The notes beneath the pieces were generated by a model. That model worked only from the letters and a program-made list of their open reading frames with translations. It searched no databases and was not told the origin of the DNA. This document shows, piece after piece, positions 1 through 9,900 of a stretch of 64,000 nucleotides of DNA. Within the stretch, counting starts at the first letter, position 1; each line of letters begins with the position of its first letter. The translations under genes and the position numbers were made by a program. Where the stretch lies: positions 715,474 to 779,473 of the forward strand of contig CP051546.1 of NCBI GenBank assembly GCA_012837155.1. Reading direction: 5' to 3'. Origin of the DNA: Flavobacterium sp. (GTDB lineage Bacteria; Bacteroidota; Bacteroidia; Flavobacteriales; Flavobacteriaceae).

Positions 1-1381
1 AATTCTTTTTCGAAGAAAACAATGTCCTTAAAAAGGAAGCACTTTTTGGCATTTCGCCAATCAAACTTCCTGAAACTTGCATTTTCGAAACCCCAATAAT
101 GCTAAAAACCATCAGCAATCCATAAATCGTATAAATAATTCTTCGGTTGTGTCTAACGGCATATTCAACCCAATTCAATACCGCCGAAAGGTACGTTTTA
201 CTTAGATGATACAAGTGCTTTTCTTTTGGAACATCCATAAAACTGTACACAATTGGTACAATCATTAAGGTCAAAAGATAAACGGTAATTACATTTATCG
301 AAGTCACTAATCCAAATTCAAAAAGCAAATCGTTACCTGTAATCATAAAGGTCGCAAATCCTGCCGCAGTAGTTAGATTTGTCATTAATGTTGAAACTCC
401 AATTTTTGAAATCACGCGTTGCAAGGCCCTAGCCTGATTGTTGTGCGTTTTTATTTCCTGCTGGTATTTATTAATTAGGAAAATGCAGTTTGTTATTCCA
501 ATTACTATGATTAATGGCGGAATAATAGCCGTTAGAATTGTGATTTTATAATGGAATAATCCTAAAGTGCCAAAAGACCACACGACACCAATGAGCAAGA
601 TGCAAATCGAAATAAAAGTGGCTCTGAAGGAACGGAAAAAAAAGAAAAATATTAATGAAGTAATCAGTAAAGCTGCTCCGATAAAAAACCCAATTTCGCC
701 TTTCATATTTTCGGCATTGATGGTTCGAATGTAAGGCATTCCTGAAACACGCAAATTGATTCCAGAGGCGTTTTCGAATTTTTCTATTTTTGGAATTAAA
801 TTCTCGATAATAAAAGTTTTTCTCGCTGCGGTATTGATTATTTTTTTATTCACATAAACAGCAGCGCGAATACTTCCTGATTGTTTATTAAAGAGTAATC
901 CTTCATAAAAAGGCAATTTATTAAACAGTTCCTTTTTTATTGTTTCAAGGTAAGCCGCGTCTTTCGTTTGGGTTTGGTCAATAAGCGGAACCAATTCAAA
1001 TTTTTCGGCAATGGTGTCTTTTTGTAGTTTTTTTAAATCGTTTAGGGAAACAACTAATTCTACTTCTTTAGAATTTTTTAGTCCCATCATCAATTCGTTC
1101 CAAGCAGCGTATGCTTTTGGAGTAAAAAAAGTTTTATCATTGAATCCAATAACAACAAGGTTGCCTTCTTCGCCAAATTTGTTTAAAAAGTCTTGGTATT
1201 GTTTGTTAACGATATGTTTTTGTGGAAGCAGATTCGCCTCGGTATAAGTCATTGCTAAATTTCTCCATTGGAAACCAAGAAAAATAGTTAGGGCAAGAAT
1301 AATTCCGAGTATTGTGATTCTATTTTTGAGTATAATTCTGGCGATATATTCCCAAAATCCTACTTTCAATGTTTTTTTCAT
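1..1381 (-). CDS. RND superfamily exporter, N-terminal part (cut by window edge)
   Basis: This reading frame starts at the ATG complementary to 1379-1381 and runs open for 460 codons to the left edge, so the C-terminal part is missing. It begins with a short basic segment and a first membrane helix (about residues 13-35), then a soluble loop of about 190 residues. A block of hydrophobic helices follows (about residues 225-400), with polar residues typical of the sterol-sensing-like core of MMPL/RND exporters. The family is the COG1033 'predicted exporter of the RND superfamily', inner-membrane proton-driven pumps with two such halves; only the first half is visible. The substrate cannot be told. 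It may be distally co-transcribed with pyrH-frr, but a good terminator lies between. Confidence 0.85.
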   Translation of the reverse strand, partial: MKKTLKVGFWEYIARIILKNRITILGIILALTIFLGFQWRNLAMTYTEANLLPQKHIVNKQYQDFLNKFGEEGNLVVIGFNDKTFFTPKAYAAWNELMMGLKNSKEVELVVSLNDLKKLQKDTIAEKFELVPLIDQTQTKDAAYLETIKKELFNKLPFYEGLLFNKQSGSIRAAVYVNKKIINTAARKTFIIENLIPKIEKFENASGINLRVSGMPYIRTINAENMKGEIGFFIGAALLITSLIFFFFFRSFRATFISICILLIGVVWSFGTLGLFHYKITILTAIIPPLIIVIGITNCIFLINKYQQEIKTHNNQARALQRVISKIGVSTLMTNLTTAAGFATFMITGNDLLFEFGLVTSINVITVYLLTLMIVPIVYSFMDVPKEKHLYHLSKTYLSAVLNWVEYAVRHNRRIIYTIYGLLMVFSIIGVSKMQVSGSLIGEMPKSASFLRTLFSSKKN

Positions 1382-1570
1382 AAATGGATACAAATGGATG
1401 CAAAGGTATATAAAACGGGAGACATTTTGTCTATTGAGATATTAGATTTATCGTTTTTTAGCTGCTGTTTTTTTCTTTCTGCTTGTTTTGAATAAAACCT
1501 AGAATGAATTATTTTTTGTTTTTTTTAAAAGAAAAACGACAGCTATTTGGTTTTAGTTGAACAAGGAGAA

Positions 1571-1604
1571 ACAAAAAATCCGTCTCGATTTATAGAGGCG
1601 GATT
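1571..1604 (-). terminator. Intrinsic terminator after frr
   Basis: A 9-bp stem with one G-U pair (AATCCGCCT / AGACGGATT as read on the minus strand) is followed by TTTTTTG. It lies 22 bases beyond the frr stop codon and probably ends the pyrH-frr transcript before the RND gene. Confidence 0.8.
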
Positions 1605-1625
1605 CTTCTGTTTTGCATCGAAAGT

Positions 1626-2189
1626 TTATACTTTCATTATTTCGGCTTCTTTATGGGCAAGATGTTCATCGATTTTTTTGATGAAATTATTGGTCAAATT
1701 TTGAACTTCATCTTCGGCACTTTTACAAATATCTTCAGAAGTTCCTTCTTTTTCTAATTTTTTAATTTCGGTATTGGCTTCTTTACGAGCATTTCTAATC
1801 CCAATTTTAGCATCCTCGGCTTCTGATTTTGCTTGTTTTGCTAAATCACGTCTTCTCTCTTCGGTCAAAGGAGGCACACTTATTATAATTAAATCGCCAT
1901 TATTCATGGGGTTGAAACCAATATTTGCCACCATGATTGCTTTCTCGATAGCGTGTAACATGTTTTTTTCGAAAGGCTGCAACGTAATGGTTCTTGCGTC
2001 TGGAACACTAATTTTTGCTATTTGCGAAAGTGGGGTTGCAGATCCATAATAATCTACAAAAACACTTCCTAGCATTGCGGGAGATGCTTTTCCTGCACGA
2101 ATATTTAAAAATGCTTTTTCTAAATGTGCAATAGACCCCTCCATAGATTCTTGGGTACTATCTAAAATAAATTCAATTTCTTCAGTCAT
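1626..2189 (-). CDS. frr: Ribosome recycling factor
   Basis: The 187-residue product has the usual length of RRF (about 185) and aligns over its whole length by eye. The N-terminal helix contains HLEKAFLNIRAGKASPAML, followed by the beta domain around VFVDYYGSATPL and the conserved PPLTEERRRDLAKQAK segment that starts the long C-terminal helix. RRF works with EF-G to split post-termination ribosomes. It lies downstream of pyrH on the same strand, the usual arrangement in Bacteroidetes and many other bacteria. The gap to pyrH (73 bp) is filled with 7-bp-period repeats. The start ATG sits in an A-rich context without a Shine-Dalgarno sequence, normal for this phylum. Confidence 0.97.
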   Translation of the reverse strand: MTEEIEFILDSTQESMEGSIAHLEKAFLNIRAGKASPAMLGSVFVDYYGSATPLSQIAKISVPDARTITLQPFEKNMLHAIEKAIMVANIGFNPMNNGDLIIISVPPLTEERRRDLAKQAKSEAEDAKIGIRNARKEANTEIKKLEKEGTSEDICKSAEDEVQNLTNNFIKKIDEHLAHKEAEIMKV

Positions 2190-2193
2190 TTTT

Positions 2194-2260
2194 TTAGGTT
2201 TTAGATTTTGGGTTTTGGGTTGTTGGAAATATAACTATAAACCAGCAACCAAGAACCAGC
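2194..2260. repeat. Two short heptamer arrays between frr and pyrH
   Basis: On the plus strand 2194-2221 reads ttaggtt, ttagatt, ttgggtt, ttgggtt, four units in strict 7-bp phase. 2240-2260 reads aaccagc, aaccaag, aaccagc. The second set is close to the reverse complement of the first family (ggtt against aacc), so the two arrays face each other across the gap. They belong to the degenerate heptamer family found throughout this window. Confidence 0.8.
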
Positions 2261-2262
2261 GA

Positions 2263-2970
2263 CTAAATATTTACTTCTGTTCCTATGTTTTTTCCTTCGC
2301 AAATTTTCAACAAATTTCCTGATTTATTCATGTCAAAAACTACGATTGGCAGTTTATTTTCTTGACTTAGAGTAAATGCGGTAGAATCCATCACATTCAA
2401 TCCCTTTTTGATTACATCTTCAAACGAAATATAGTTGAATTTTGTTGCCGAGGTGTCTTTTTCTGGATCAGCAGAATAAACACCATCCACTCTTGTTCCT
2501 TTTAAAATCACATCTGCATTTATTTCTACTCCGCGCAAAACAGCAGCTGTGTCTGTGGTAAAATAAGGATTTCCTGTTCCTGCGCCAAAAATCACAATTC
2601 GCCCTTTTTCAAGATGACGATCGGCTCTTCTTTTTATATAAGGTTCTGCAATTGATTCCATTTTCAATGCCGTTTGCAAACGAGTTTTCATTCCTTTATC
2701 TTCGAGTGCCCCTTGTAGTGCCATGCCGTTGATAACCGTGGCAAGCATTCCCATATAATCGCCTTGAACACGATCCATACCACTACTTGCTCCGGCAACT
2801 CCTCTAAAAATATTTCCTCCCCCAATTACAATGGCTATTTCTACTCCTTGTTCATGAACTTTCTTGATTTCATCAGCATATTCTGCCAGTCTTGCAGGGT
2901 CAATACCATATTGTCGATCTCCCATTAATGCTTCGCCACTTAATTTTAGGAGAATTCTTTTGTATTTCAT
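2263..2970 (-). CDS. pyrH: UMP kinase
   Basis: The 235-residue protein has the amino-acid kinase fold. The N-terminal [14 protein letters not shown] loop binds phosphate, [11 protein letters not shown] is the glycine-rich nucleotide loop, and [20 protein letters not shown] is the UMP-binding segment. It converts UMP to UDP with ATP in pyrimidine synthesis and is essential in most bacteria. The length matches the family (about 235-240). It is first in a pyrH-frr operon; the 5' side (2971-3102) holds no gene and must contain the promoter. Confidence 0.97.
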   Translation of the reverse strand: MKYKRILLKLSGEALMGDRQYGIDPARLAEYADEIKKVHEQGVEIAIVIGGGNIFRGVAGASSGMDRVQGDYMGMLATVINGMALQGALEDKGMKTRLQTALKMESIAEPYIKRRADRHLEKGRIVIFGAGTGNPYFTTDTAAVLRGVEINADVILKGTRVDGVYSADPEKDTSATKFNYISFEDVIKKGLNVMDSTAFTLSQENKLPIVVFDMNKSGNLLKICEGKNIGTEVNI

Positions 2971-3102
2971 TCCGATTTTTTTTTAAAAATTTGGAGTCAT
3001 GCTTTCGCAAGCTTAAGTCATGAGTGTGTTGAGTTATTTGTTGCAAATATAGGAATATTCTATTTTTATTGAAATAGCGTTTAAAAAAAAATAAAAATCA
3101 AA

Positions 3103-3795
3103 TTAAGTTCCCTTTTTCGAGGTAAATTTACTAATCATAATACTCATAATGATTACGAGATAAAATTGTCCCGCTAATCCTAACAGCGAAGTGGTCATTT
3201 TTGCGCTATGATTCAGCGGAAGGATGTCTCCAAAACCGATACTTGTTGCTGTTACAGTGCAATAATAAACAATATTAATATAGGTATTAGTGCTATTACT
3301 CGCGTCAATATGACTTAAAACTGATTTGCCTTCTATAAGGAATAAAATTGTAAAAAGCTGAACCGTAATTTCAATCAACAACAAATAGCCTACAATTGAT
3401 GCTGATATTAAAGCCTTATCAATGCGGTGTGGCATGATTAAAAAAGAGCCCGTTTTATAAAGCGTAATGAGCAGAAAAAGCAAATAAGAAACTTCTCTAG
3501 CATATTTCAGCGCACTAAAATCATTAAAAAACAATAATCCAAAATTACAACATAACGTGATGAAAATAATGGGTTTAAATAAAAATGAAATCGTATTCTT
3601 TCGATGAAAGAACGTGTTTAGTGCAGCAAAATAGATGAATAACAAACTTAGAATTTGAATATAAATTCCATAAAATTTCAGGTTGTTAAAAAAAACACTT
3701 CCGTAAAGATGTAACAAAAAAGAGGTTAATAAAATTTCATAACAATGTTTGTACAAAAACAATGAAAATATCCTTTTTAGTGTATTAAAATCCAT
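3103..3795 (-). CDS. Ion channel family protein (K+ channel-like)
   Basis: The 230-residue membrane protein has about six hydrophobic segments. Near the C-terminus (about residues 178-205), YYCTVTATSIGFGDILPL matches a K+ channel pore helix and selectivity filter (T-x-G-[YF]-G-D), and it is followed by one last helix. This fits the Ion_trans_2 pore family. There is no RCK/TrkA-N domain, so any ligand control would need another protein. The product ends 30 residues after the filter. The channel assignment rests on the filter; the substrate and gating are not known. The gene is monocistronic and runs towards pyrH. Confidence 0.75.
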   Translation of the reverse strand: MDFNTLKRIFSLFLYKHCYEILLTSFLLHLYGSVFFNNLKFYGIYIQILSLLFIYFAALNTFFHRKNTISFLFKPIIFITLCCNFGLLFFNDFSALKYAREVSYLLFLLITLYKTGSFLIMPHRIDKALISASIVGYLLLIEITVQLFTILFLIEGKSVLSHIDASNSTNTYINIVYYCTVTATSIGFGDILPLNHSAKMTTSLLGLAGQFYLVIIMSIMISKFTSKKGT

Positions 3796-3871
3796 TCTTA
3801 TTTTCTAATTTTTACAGACTGACAATCGCAAATGTAAGCATAATTTAAGTTGCTTTTTTTAAATAATTAGT

Positions 3872-3901
3872 TTGCTTTTTTATTAAAAAATTGTAATTTT
3901 A
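3872..3901 (+). promoter_or_regulatory. Bacteroidetes-type promoter for the 3985 small ORF
   Basis: TTG at 3872-3874 is followed after 19 bp by TAATTTTA at 3894-3901, close to the TAnnTTTG consensus of the primary sigma factor in this phylum. The only thing downstream on this strand is the 25-codon ORF at 3985. The predicted 5' leader would be about 75 nt. Confidence 0.5.
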
Positions 3902-3984
3902 CGACCTCAACCAAATCTACTATTTTAATTTACTTTTTTTATCGGTGTCTAATTATATTGTTAACAATTTAAAAAAACATCCGT

Positions 3985-4062
3985 ATGAAAAATCTATTCG
4001 AAAGATTCTATGATTACGTTTCTGCTTTACTTTACGGAGGCGAAAGCACAACGCATTATTAA
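3985..4062 (+). CDS. Candidate 25-residue microprotein
   Basis: ATG to TAA encodes 25 residues: MKNLFERFYDYVSALLYGG followed by ESTTHY. The sequence could form an amphipathic helix (residues 2-17) with a polar, His/Tyr-ending tail. It has its own promoter-like sequence 84 bp upstream and sits alone in a 350-bp gap between a K+ channel gene and truB, both on the other strand. I do not recognise the family. The support is the promoter, the plausible start context and normal codon use; a chance ORF of this length is quite possible. Confidence 0.4.
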   Translation: MKNLFERFYDYVSALLYGGESTTHY

Positions 4063-4145
4063 ATCACCAATACGCAGTCAACTGAATAAAAAGTGTTGAA
4101 TCAATATTTGAGTTTAACAAACAGGTATGAATGTATTGTTTTCAA

Positions 4146-4844
4146 TTATAATTCATCGATAAGACTTTGCTCGAATAAAGTCAAATCGACAGCCTGAGTG
4201 ACCTCATAATTACCAATTTTTGTTCTTCGCAACGCCGTTAAGTGCGAACCGGAGTTCATTGCTTTTCCAAAATCATAAGCCAAGGAGCGTATATACGTTC
4301 CTTTACTACAAACGACTCTAAAGTCGACTTCGGGAAGTGCAATTCGAGTAATTTCGAATTCGTGAATGGTTGTTTTTCTTGTTGCTATTTCTACAGTTTC
4401 TCCAGCGCGAGCGTGTTCATAAAGACGGATTCCGTCTTTTTTTATGGCCGAAAAAATGGGTGGCTTTTGATCTATTTCTCCTAAGAATTGTTTCGTCGTT
4501 TCCCGAATTAAAACTTCGTCGATATGTGAAGTGTCGAAAGTTTCGTCTATTCCCGTTTCTAAATCATACGAAGGGGTGGTTGCTCCAATATAGAAAGTTC
4601 CCGTATATTCTTTGGCTTGACCCTGAAGTTCCGTAATTCTTTTGGTAAATTTTCCGGTGCAAACCAACAATAAACCACTTGCCAAAGGATCTAAAGTTCC
4701 TGCGTGTCCAATTTTAAATTTCTTAGGAAGTCCTGCTTTGTTGATTAAAGCATATTTCATTTTATTGACCGCTTGGAATGAAGTCCAATGCAAAGGTTTG
4801 TCAATCAAGATGATTTGTCCGTTTAGATAATCTTCGGCTGGCAT
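4146..4844 (-). CDS. truB: tRNA pseudouridine(55) synthase
   Basis: The 232-residue protein carries the TruB catalytic loop GHAGTLDPLASGLL (about residues 46-59), in which the Asp is the nucleophile, and an N-terminal IDKPLHWTSFQAVNKM segment typical of the family. It isomerises U55 in the T-loop of most tRNAs. The KGTYIRSLAYDFG motif towards the C-terminus is also conserved. Its start overlaps the uppP stop by one base, making it the last gene of ftsX-DUF3098-uppP-truB, a common order in Flavobacteriia. Confidence 0.97.
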   Translation of the reverse strand: MPAEDYLNGQIILIDKPLHWTSFQAVNKMKYALINKAGLPKKFKIGHAGTLDPLASGLLLVCTGKFTKRITELQGQAKEYTGTFYIGATTPSYDLETGIDETFDTSHIDEVLIRETTKQFLGEIDQKPPIFSAIKKDGIRLYEHARAGETVEIATRKTTIHEFEITRIALPEVDFRVVCSKGTYIRSLAYDFGKAMNSGSHLTALRRTKIGNYEVTQAVDLTLFEQSLIDEL

Positions 4845-5641
4845 TAAATAATGGTCAAGGAATGAACGAAAAAATGAATTGCCAAAAGTACAATTCCAAC
4901 AACAATTCGGTAATAACCAAATACTTTAAACCCGTGTTTAGTCAAAAAACCTATAAAACTTTTAATAGCCAAAAGTGCCACAATAAAAGCGACTATGTTT
5001 CCAATAATCAAAAAATTAATTTGGTCATGAGACAAAATGAGACCGTCTTTATAATAATCATAACATTTTTTTGCCGTGGCACCAAGCATTGTTGGCACGG
5101 CAAGAAAAAATGAAAATTCTGCCGCAGTAGTTCGAGATAATTTTTGTGACATTCCTCCCACGATGCTCGCTCCGCTTCTAGAAACCCCCGGAATCATCGC
5201 TAAACATTGAAATAATCCAATTTTGAAAGCTTGTAAATAACTAATTTCGTTTGTCGTTTGAGTGTCCTCAGTATTTGCAAACCAATCGTCAACCTTTAGC
5301 AAAATAATTCCGCCAATCAAGAGCGAAATAGCGACTGTTAATGGACTTTCTAACAAGGCATCTATTTTTTTACTGAACAGCAATCCTAAAACTACGGCTG
5401 GTATAAATGCTGCCAATAATTTAAAATAGAAATCTAGTGTTTGAAAAAAGCGTTTAAAATACAACACAACTACTGAAAGAATGGCTCCCAATTGAATTAC
5501 AATAGTAAAAAGCTTAGTAAAATCGTCATGTTCAATTCCAAAAAAGGAAGAGGCAATAATCATGTGTCCTGTCGAAGAAACCGGTAAAAACTCGGTAATT
5601 CCTTCAATAATCGCAAGAACAATAGCTTGAAAAGTATTCAT
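4844..5641 (-). CDS. uppP: Undecaprenyl-diphosphate phosphatase
   Basis: The 265-residue multi-span membrane protein has both BacA/UppP signature motifs: [16 protein letters not shown] near the N-terminus, and [10 protein letters not shown] at about residues 150-160. It dephosphorylates undecaprenyl pyrophosphate to recycle the lipid carrier for peptidoglycan and other envelope polymers, and raised dosage gives bacitracin resistance. The start codon directly follows the stop of the DUF3098 gene, and its end overlaps truB by one base, so the four genes are almost certainly one transcript. Confidence 0.97.
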   Translation of the reverse strand: MNTFQAIVLAIIEGITEFLPVSSTGHMIIASSFFGIEHDDFTKLFTIVIQLGAILSVVVLYFKRFFQTLDFYFKLLAAFIPAVVLGLLFSKKIDALLESPLTVAISLLIGGIILLKVDDWFANTEDTQTTNEISYLQAFKIGLFQCLAMIPGVSRSGASIVGGMSQKLSRTTAAEFSFFLAVPTMLGATAKKCYDYYKDGLILSHDQINFLIIGNIVAFIVALLAIKSFIGFLTKHGFKVFGYYRIVVGIVLLAIHFFVHSLTII

Positions 5642-5908
5642 TTATGCTTTTTTATTGTTTTTAAGGATGGCATAAATGGTAATTCCAAAACCAATCAAAA
5701 CGGTTGTTGGGGCCAAACGAATTCTTCTAAAATTAAAAACAGCTTCGTTAAACACTTTTGGATCATCACTTCCACCACCAGACATTAGAATAAATCCCAA
5801 AGCAATCACGCCAATACCAATCAACAGAATTTTATAGTTTATTTTTTCAAAAAGAAATTCGTGTTTTACTTCGTTTTTTTGATCTTGTTTTTTCATAGAA
5901 AGTGTCAA
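5642..5908 (-). CDS. DUF3098 small membrane protein
   Basis: The 88-residue protein has a charged N-terminus and two membrane helices (about residues 27-45 and 65-83), with a conserved loop MSGGGSDDPKVFNEAVFNFRRI between them. This matches DUF3098, a Bacteroidetes family of unknown function found next to ftsX. It lies exactly between ftsX and uppP with no spacing on either side. A role in division or envelope growth is only a guess from this placement. Confidence 0.9.
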   Translation of the reverse strand: MTLSMKKQDQKNEVKHEFLFEKINYKILLIGIGVIALGFILMSGGGSDDPKVFNEAVFNFRRIRLAPTTVLIGFGITIYAILKNNKKA

Positions 5909-6784
5909 TTAATAAAGGTCGTCTGTTCGTAAATTTAGAAAGCGTTGTGTTGCAAAATAAGTGCTTATCCAAGTAATCAAAACACCAATTCCAAAAACTA
6001 TCAATAATACCAAACCAATGAGTAATTTATCGTCAATAATTCCTAAATCAGGAAAATTAACTTGAATATAAGTCAACACACCTATCAGTGCAATAATTGC
6101 TAATCCAGCGCCAATCATTCCTAATTTTACGCTTCGCATCACGAATGGTTTCCTGATAAATGCCTTAGTAGCACCCACCATTTGCATTGTTTTAATAATA
6201 AATCGATTGGAATAAATCGATAAACGCAAAGAGCTGTTAATCAATAAAACGGCGATTACTGTTAGAAAACCGCTAATTATTAATATCCACAGGCTCACTT
6301 TTTTGATGTTGTTATTTACTAAATCTACTAGTTGTTTGTCGTAAATAATATCCGAAACCATTGCGTTTTTTCGCAAACGACTTTCAATTTTTGCAATACT
6401 ATCCTTTACAACATAATCTGCTTTTAGGTTAATGTCAAACGAATTTTGAAGAGGATTTGTGCCAAGAAAAGTCATAAAATCTTCGCCAATAATATCAGTA
6501 TGTTGTTTTGCAGCCATTTCTTTAGAAACAAAAACAAACGATTTTGCAAATGAAGCCGTTTTTAATTCTTCTTTAAAAGCCTTCATAATACTATCGTTCG
6601 CATCGTTTTTGAAAAATACTGTCATTGCAATTTTTTCTTTAAAATCATCAGCTAATTTTTTAGAATTAATGATGAAAAAACCTAAAATTCCCAATAGAAA
6701 CAACACTAAGAATATACTTAGTACTACTGAAAAATAAGAAGAAATTAATCTGCGTTTTTGAAATTTATCAAATGAAGAAGCCAT
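5909..6784 (-). CDS. ftsX: Cell division protein FtsX
   Basis: The 291-residue protein has one N-terminal membrane helix (about residues 21-43), an extracytoplasmic domain of about 110 residues, and a C-terminal FtsX permease block of three helices. The helix pattern and the segment TMQMVGATKAFIRKPF are characteristic. FtsX pairs with the ATPase FtsE to control peptidoglycan hydrolases at the septum; ftsE is not in the window. It heads the four-gene minus-strand operon, with the promoter in the 196-bp divergent gap to leuS. Confidence 0.93.
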   Translation of the reverse strand: MASSFDKFQKRRLISSYFSVVLSIFLVLFLLGILGFFIINSKKLADDFKEKIAMTVFFKNDANDSIMKAFKEELKTASFAKSFVFVSKEMAAKQHTDIIGEDFMTFLGTNPLQNSFDINLKADYVVKDSIAKIESRLRKNAMVSDIIYDKQLVDLVNNNIKKVSLWILIISGFLTVIAVLLINSSLRLSIYSNRFIIKTMQMVGATKAFIRKPFVMRSVKLGMIGAGLAIIALIGVLTYIQVNFPDLGIIDDKLLIGLVLLIVFGIGVLITWISTYFATQRFLNLRTDDLY

Positions 6785-6874
6785 AGTTTCGTGTAATTAC
6801 GGGTCAAAAATAACAAACAATTTCTTTATTTAAAGTTAATAACGCTCAAACTTTTAACTTTCGTGCAATAAATG

Positions 6875-6882
6875 TAAATTTG
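6875..6882 (+). promoter_or_regulatory. -7 promoter element for leuS
   Basis: TAAATTTG is an exact match to TAnnTTTG, 99 bp before the leuS ATG in the ftsX/leuS divergent gap. No clear TTG stands at the usual distance upstream. Confidence 0.5.
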
Positions 6883-6944
6883 CGCAAAAAATTAGTTAAT
6901 TGATAGTGTTTTTGGTAGATGTTTATGTAAAAATATCTTCAAAT

Positions 6945-6979
6945 ACTTCTAACTTCTAGCTTCTAACTTCAAACTTAGA
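6945..6979. repeat. Heptamer array in the leuS leader
   Basis: Five units in strict 7-bp register: acttcta, acttcta, gcttcta, acttcaa, acttaga. It ends one base before the leuS start codon, so it forms the 3' end of the leuS 5' leader. Confidence 0.85.
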
Positions 6980-6980
6980 A

Positions 6981-9900
6981 ATGAAATACAATCCGAACGA
7001 AAATAGAAGCCAAATGGCAAAAATACTGGGCCAATAATCAAACTTTTGCAGCTGAAAACGATTCAGAGAAACCAAAATATTATGCTTTAGATATGTTTCC
7101 TTATCCGTCAGGAGCGGGATTGCACGTGGGGCATCCGCTGGGTTACATCGCTTCGGATGTTTACGCAAGATACAAAAGACATCGTGGATTTAATGTTTTA
7201 CATCCCATGGGTTATGACAGTTTTGGATTGCCAGCCGAACAATATGCGATTCAAACAGGGCAACGTCCAGAAGATACGACTTCTGTAAATATTGATGGGG
7301 GAGTGGATAAAGAAGGAAACAAAATTGCTGGATATAGAAAACAATTGGATAAAATTGGGTTTTCATTCGATTGGAGTCGCGAGGTGCGTACTTCGAATCC
7401 AGATTATTACAAACATACGCAGTGGATTTTTATTCAATTATTCCATTCTTGGTACAATAAAGATACGAACAAAGCTGAGGATATTTCGACTTTAATTTCC
7501 ATTTTCGAAAGCGAAGGAAATGCCAATGTAAATGCCGTTTGCGATGACAATATTGCCATTTTTTCGTCAAGTGACTGGAATGCATTTTCATCGAATGAAC
7601 AACAACGAATACTATTACAATACCGATTAACCTATTTAGCAGAGACCGAAGTGAATTGGTGCCCCGGATTAGGAACCGTTTTGGCGAATGATGAAATCGT
7701 AAACGGGGGTTTCGGAACGTGGTGGTTTTCCAGTTGTTCGCAAGAAAATGACCCAATGGAGTATGCGAATTTCGGCTTATGCGGAACGTTTATTGCAAGG
7801 TTTGGACACGATTGATTGGAGCGAAAGCATCAAAGAAAGCCAAAGAAACTGGATTGGAAATCGGTTGGAGCGATGGTTTCTTTTAAAGTCAGAAGTCAGA
7901 AGTCAGAAGTCGGAAGTGAACCGCAATACATTGATGTTTTTACGACTAGACCTGACACGATTTTTGGCGTTACGTTTATGACTTTGGCTCCAGAACACGA
8001 ATTGGTTGCTCAAATCACGACTGCTGGACAAAAAGCCGAAGTCGAAGCTTATATCGAAAAAACAGCTAAGCGTTCCGAAAGAGAGCGTATGGCGGATGTA
8101 AAAACCATTTCGGGCGTTTTCACAGGAGCTTATGCCGAACATCCATTTACCAAAGAACCTATTCCAGTTTGGATTGGCGATTATGTTCTCGCAGGTTACG
8201 GAACAGGTGCTGTGATGGCAGTTCCTTGTGGTGACGAAAGAGATTATGCTTTTGCGAATTTCTTCAAAGGACAAAACGGAATGCAAGACATCAAAAATAT
8301 TTTTGATAAAGATATTTCCGAAGCGGCTTTTGGTACCAAAGAAGGTTTTCAATTAGTAGATTCGGACTTTTAAATGGTCTAGGATATAAAGAAGCAACTA
8401 AGAAAGTTATAGCCGAACTCGAAAAAATAAACCAAGGGAAAGGGAAAATTAATTACCGTTTGCGCGATGCCGTTTTCTCTCGCCAAAGGTATTGGGGCGA
8501 ACCATTTCCGGTATATTATGTGAATGGCTTGCCACAAATGATTGATGCTAAATATTTACCAATTAAGTTGCCAGAAGTAGGCAACTATTTGCCAACCGAA
8601 GACGGACAACCTCCTTTAGGAAACGCTTTGGTTTGGGCTTGGGACAGTGTGAATAACAAGGTTGTCAGTTCGAGCGCAGTCGAGAACCAAACAATTTTCC
8701 CATTAGAATTGAACACAATGCCCGGTTGGGCGGGAAGTTCCTGGTATTGGATGCGTTATATGGATGCTAAAAATGAAGGTGAATTTGCCAGTCAAGAAGC
8801 CTTAAACTATTGGGAAAGCGTGGATTTATACATTGGCGGAAGCGAACACGCAACTGGACATTTATTATATTCTCGTTTTTGGAACAAATTCCTGAAAGAC
8901 AAAGGTTTTGCACCAACCGAAGAACCGTTTAAAAAACTCATTAATCAGGGAATGATTTTGGGAATGAGTGCGTTTGTTTATATATACCGTTTAAATACAA
9001 TTACTAAAAAAGATTTTAATAAAGGAAATATTGCTATTGATGTTCCATATCCTGATTTATTACTTATTTCGAAAGAATCATATGATAAAATTTTAAACGG
9101 ACATACATCGGATGAAGTTGAAAATTGGATTATTCAAAAATATGGTATTGAGTCCGAAAGAAGTTTTGATGTTAGATACTTTTCGGAAGATGTTCTTAAA
9201 AGACACGTTGATGTTTCACTTTTAAAAGGAACTACGGATGAGTTAAATATTGAAGCTTTTAAATCTGATAATAGATATAGCGATTTAAAATACGTTAAGG
9301 TTTTAAATGAGGACGGATTTTATTTATGTAGTAGAGAAATCGAAAAAATGTCGAAATCCAAATACAATGTAGTTACTCCAGATGATATTTGTAACGAATA
9401 CGGAGCGGATACTTTGCGTTTGTATGAAATGTTTTTAGGGCCTTTAGAACAAGCCAAACCTTGGAATACCGCTGGTATTTCGGGAGTTTTTGGATTCCTT
9501 AAAAAATTATGGCGTTTGTATTTTGATGATAATGGTTTAATCGTAAATAACGAAGAACCAACAAAAGACAACTTAAAATCATTACACAAAACCATCAAAA
9601 AAGTAGCAGAAGATATTGAAGGTTTCTCTTTTAATACATCAGTTTCGCAGTTTATGATTTGTGTGAACGAATTGTCGTCTCAAAATTGTCATTCACGAGC
9701 TATTTTAGAACCACTGGCGATTTTAATTTCGCCTTACGCGCCACATATTGCCGAGGAATTGTGGTTGCAATTAAAAGATTTAAAGATTGAAGAATTAAAA
9801 GATTACAAAGGAATTTCGCAGGCACCATTTCCAATATTAGACGAAAAACATTTGGTAGAAAGCAGCAAAGAATATCCTGTTTCTTTCAACGGGAAAATGC

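Noticed and set aside
1011-1247. 78-codon plus-strand ORF
   Set aside because: It is antisense to the RND exporter, with no promoter or recognisable features.
6945-6979. CRISPR array
   Set aside because: Direct repeats of 7 bp without spacers; no cas genes anywhere in the window.
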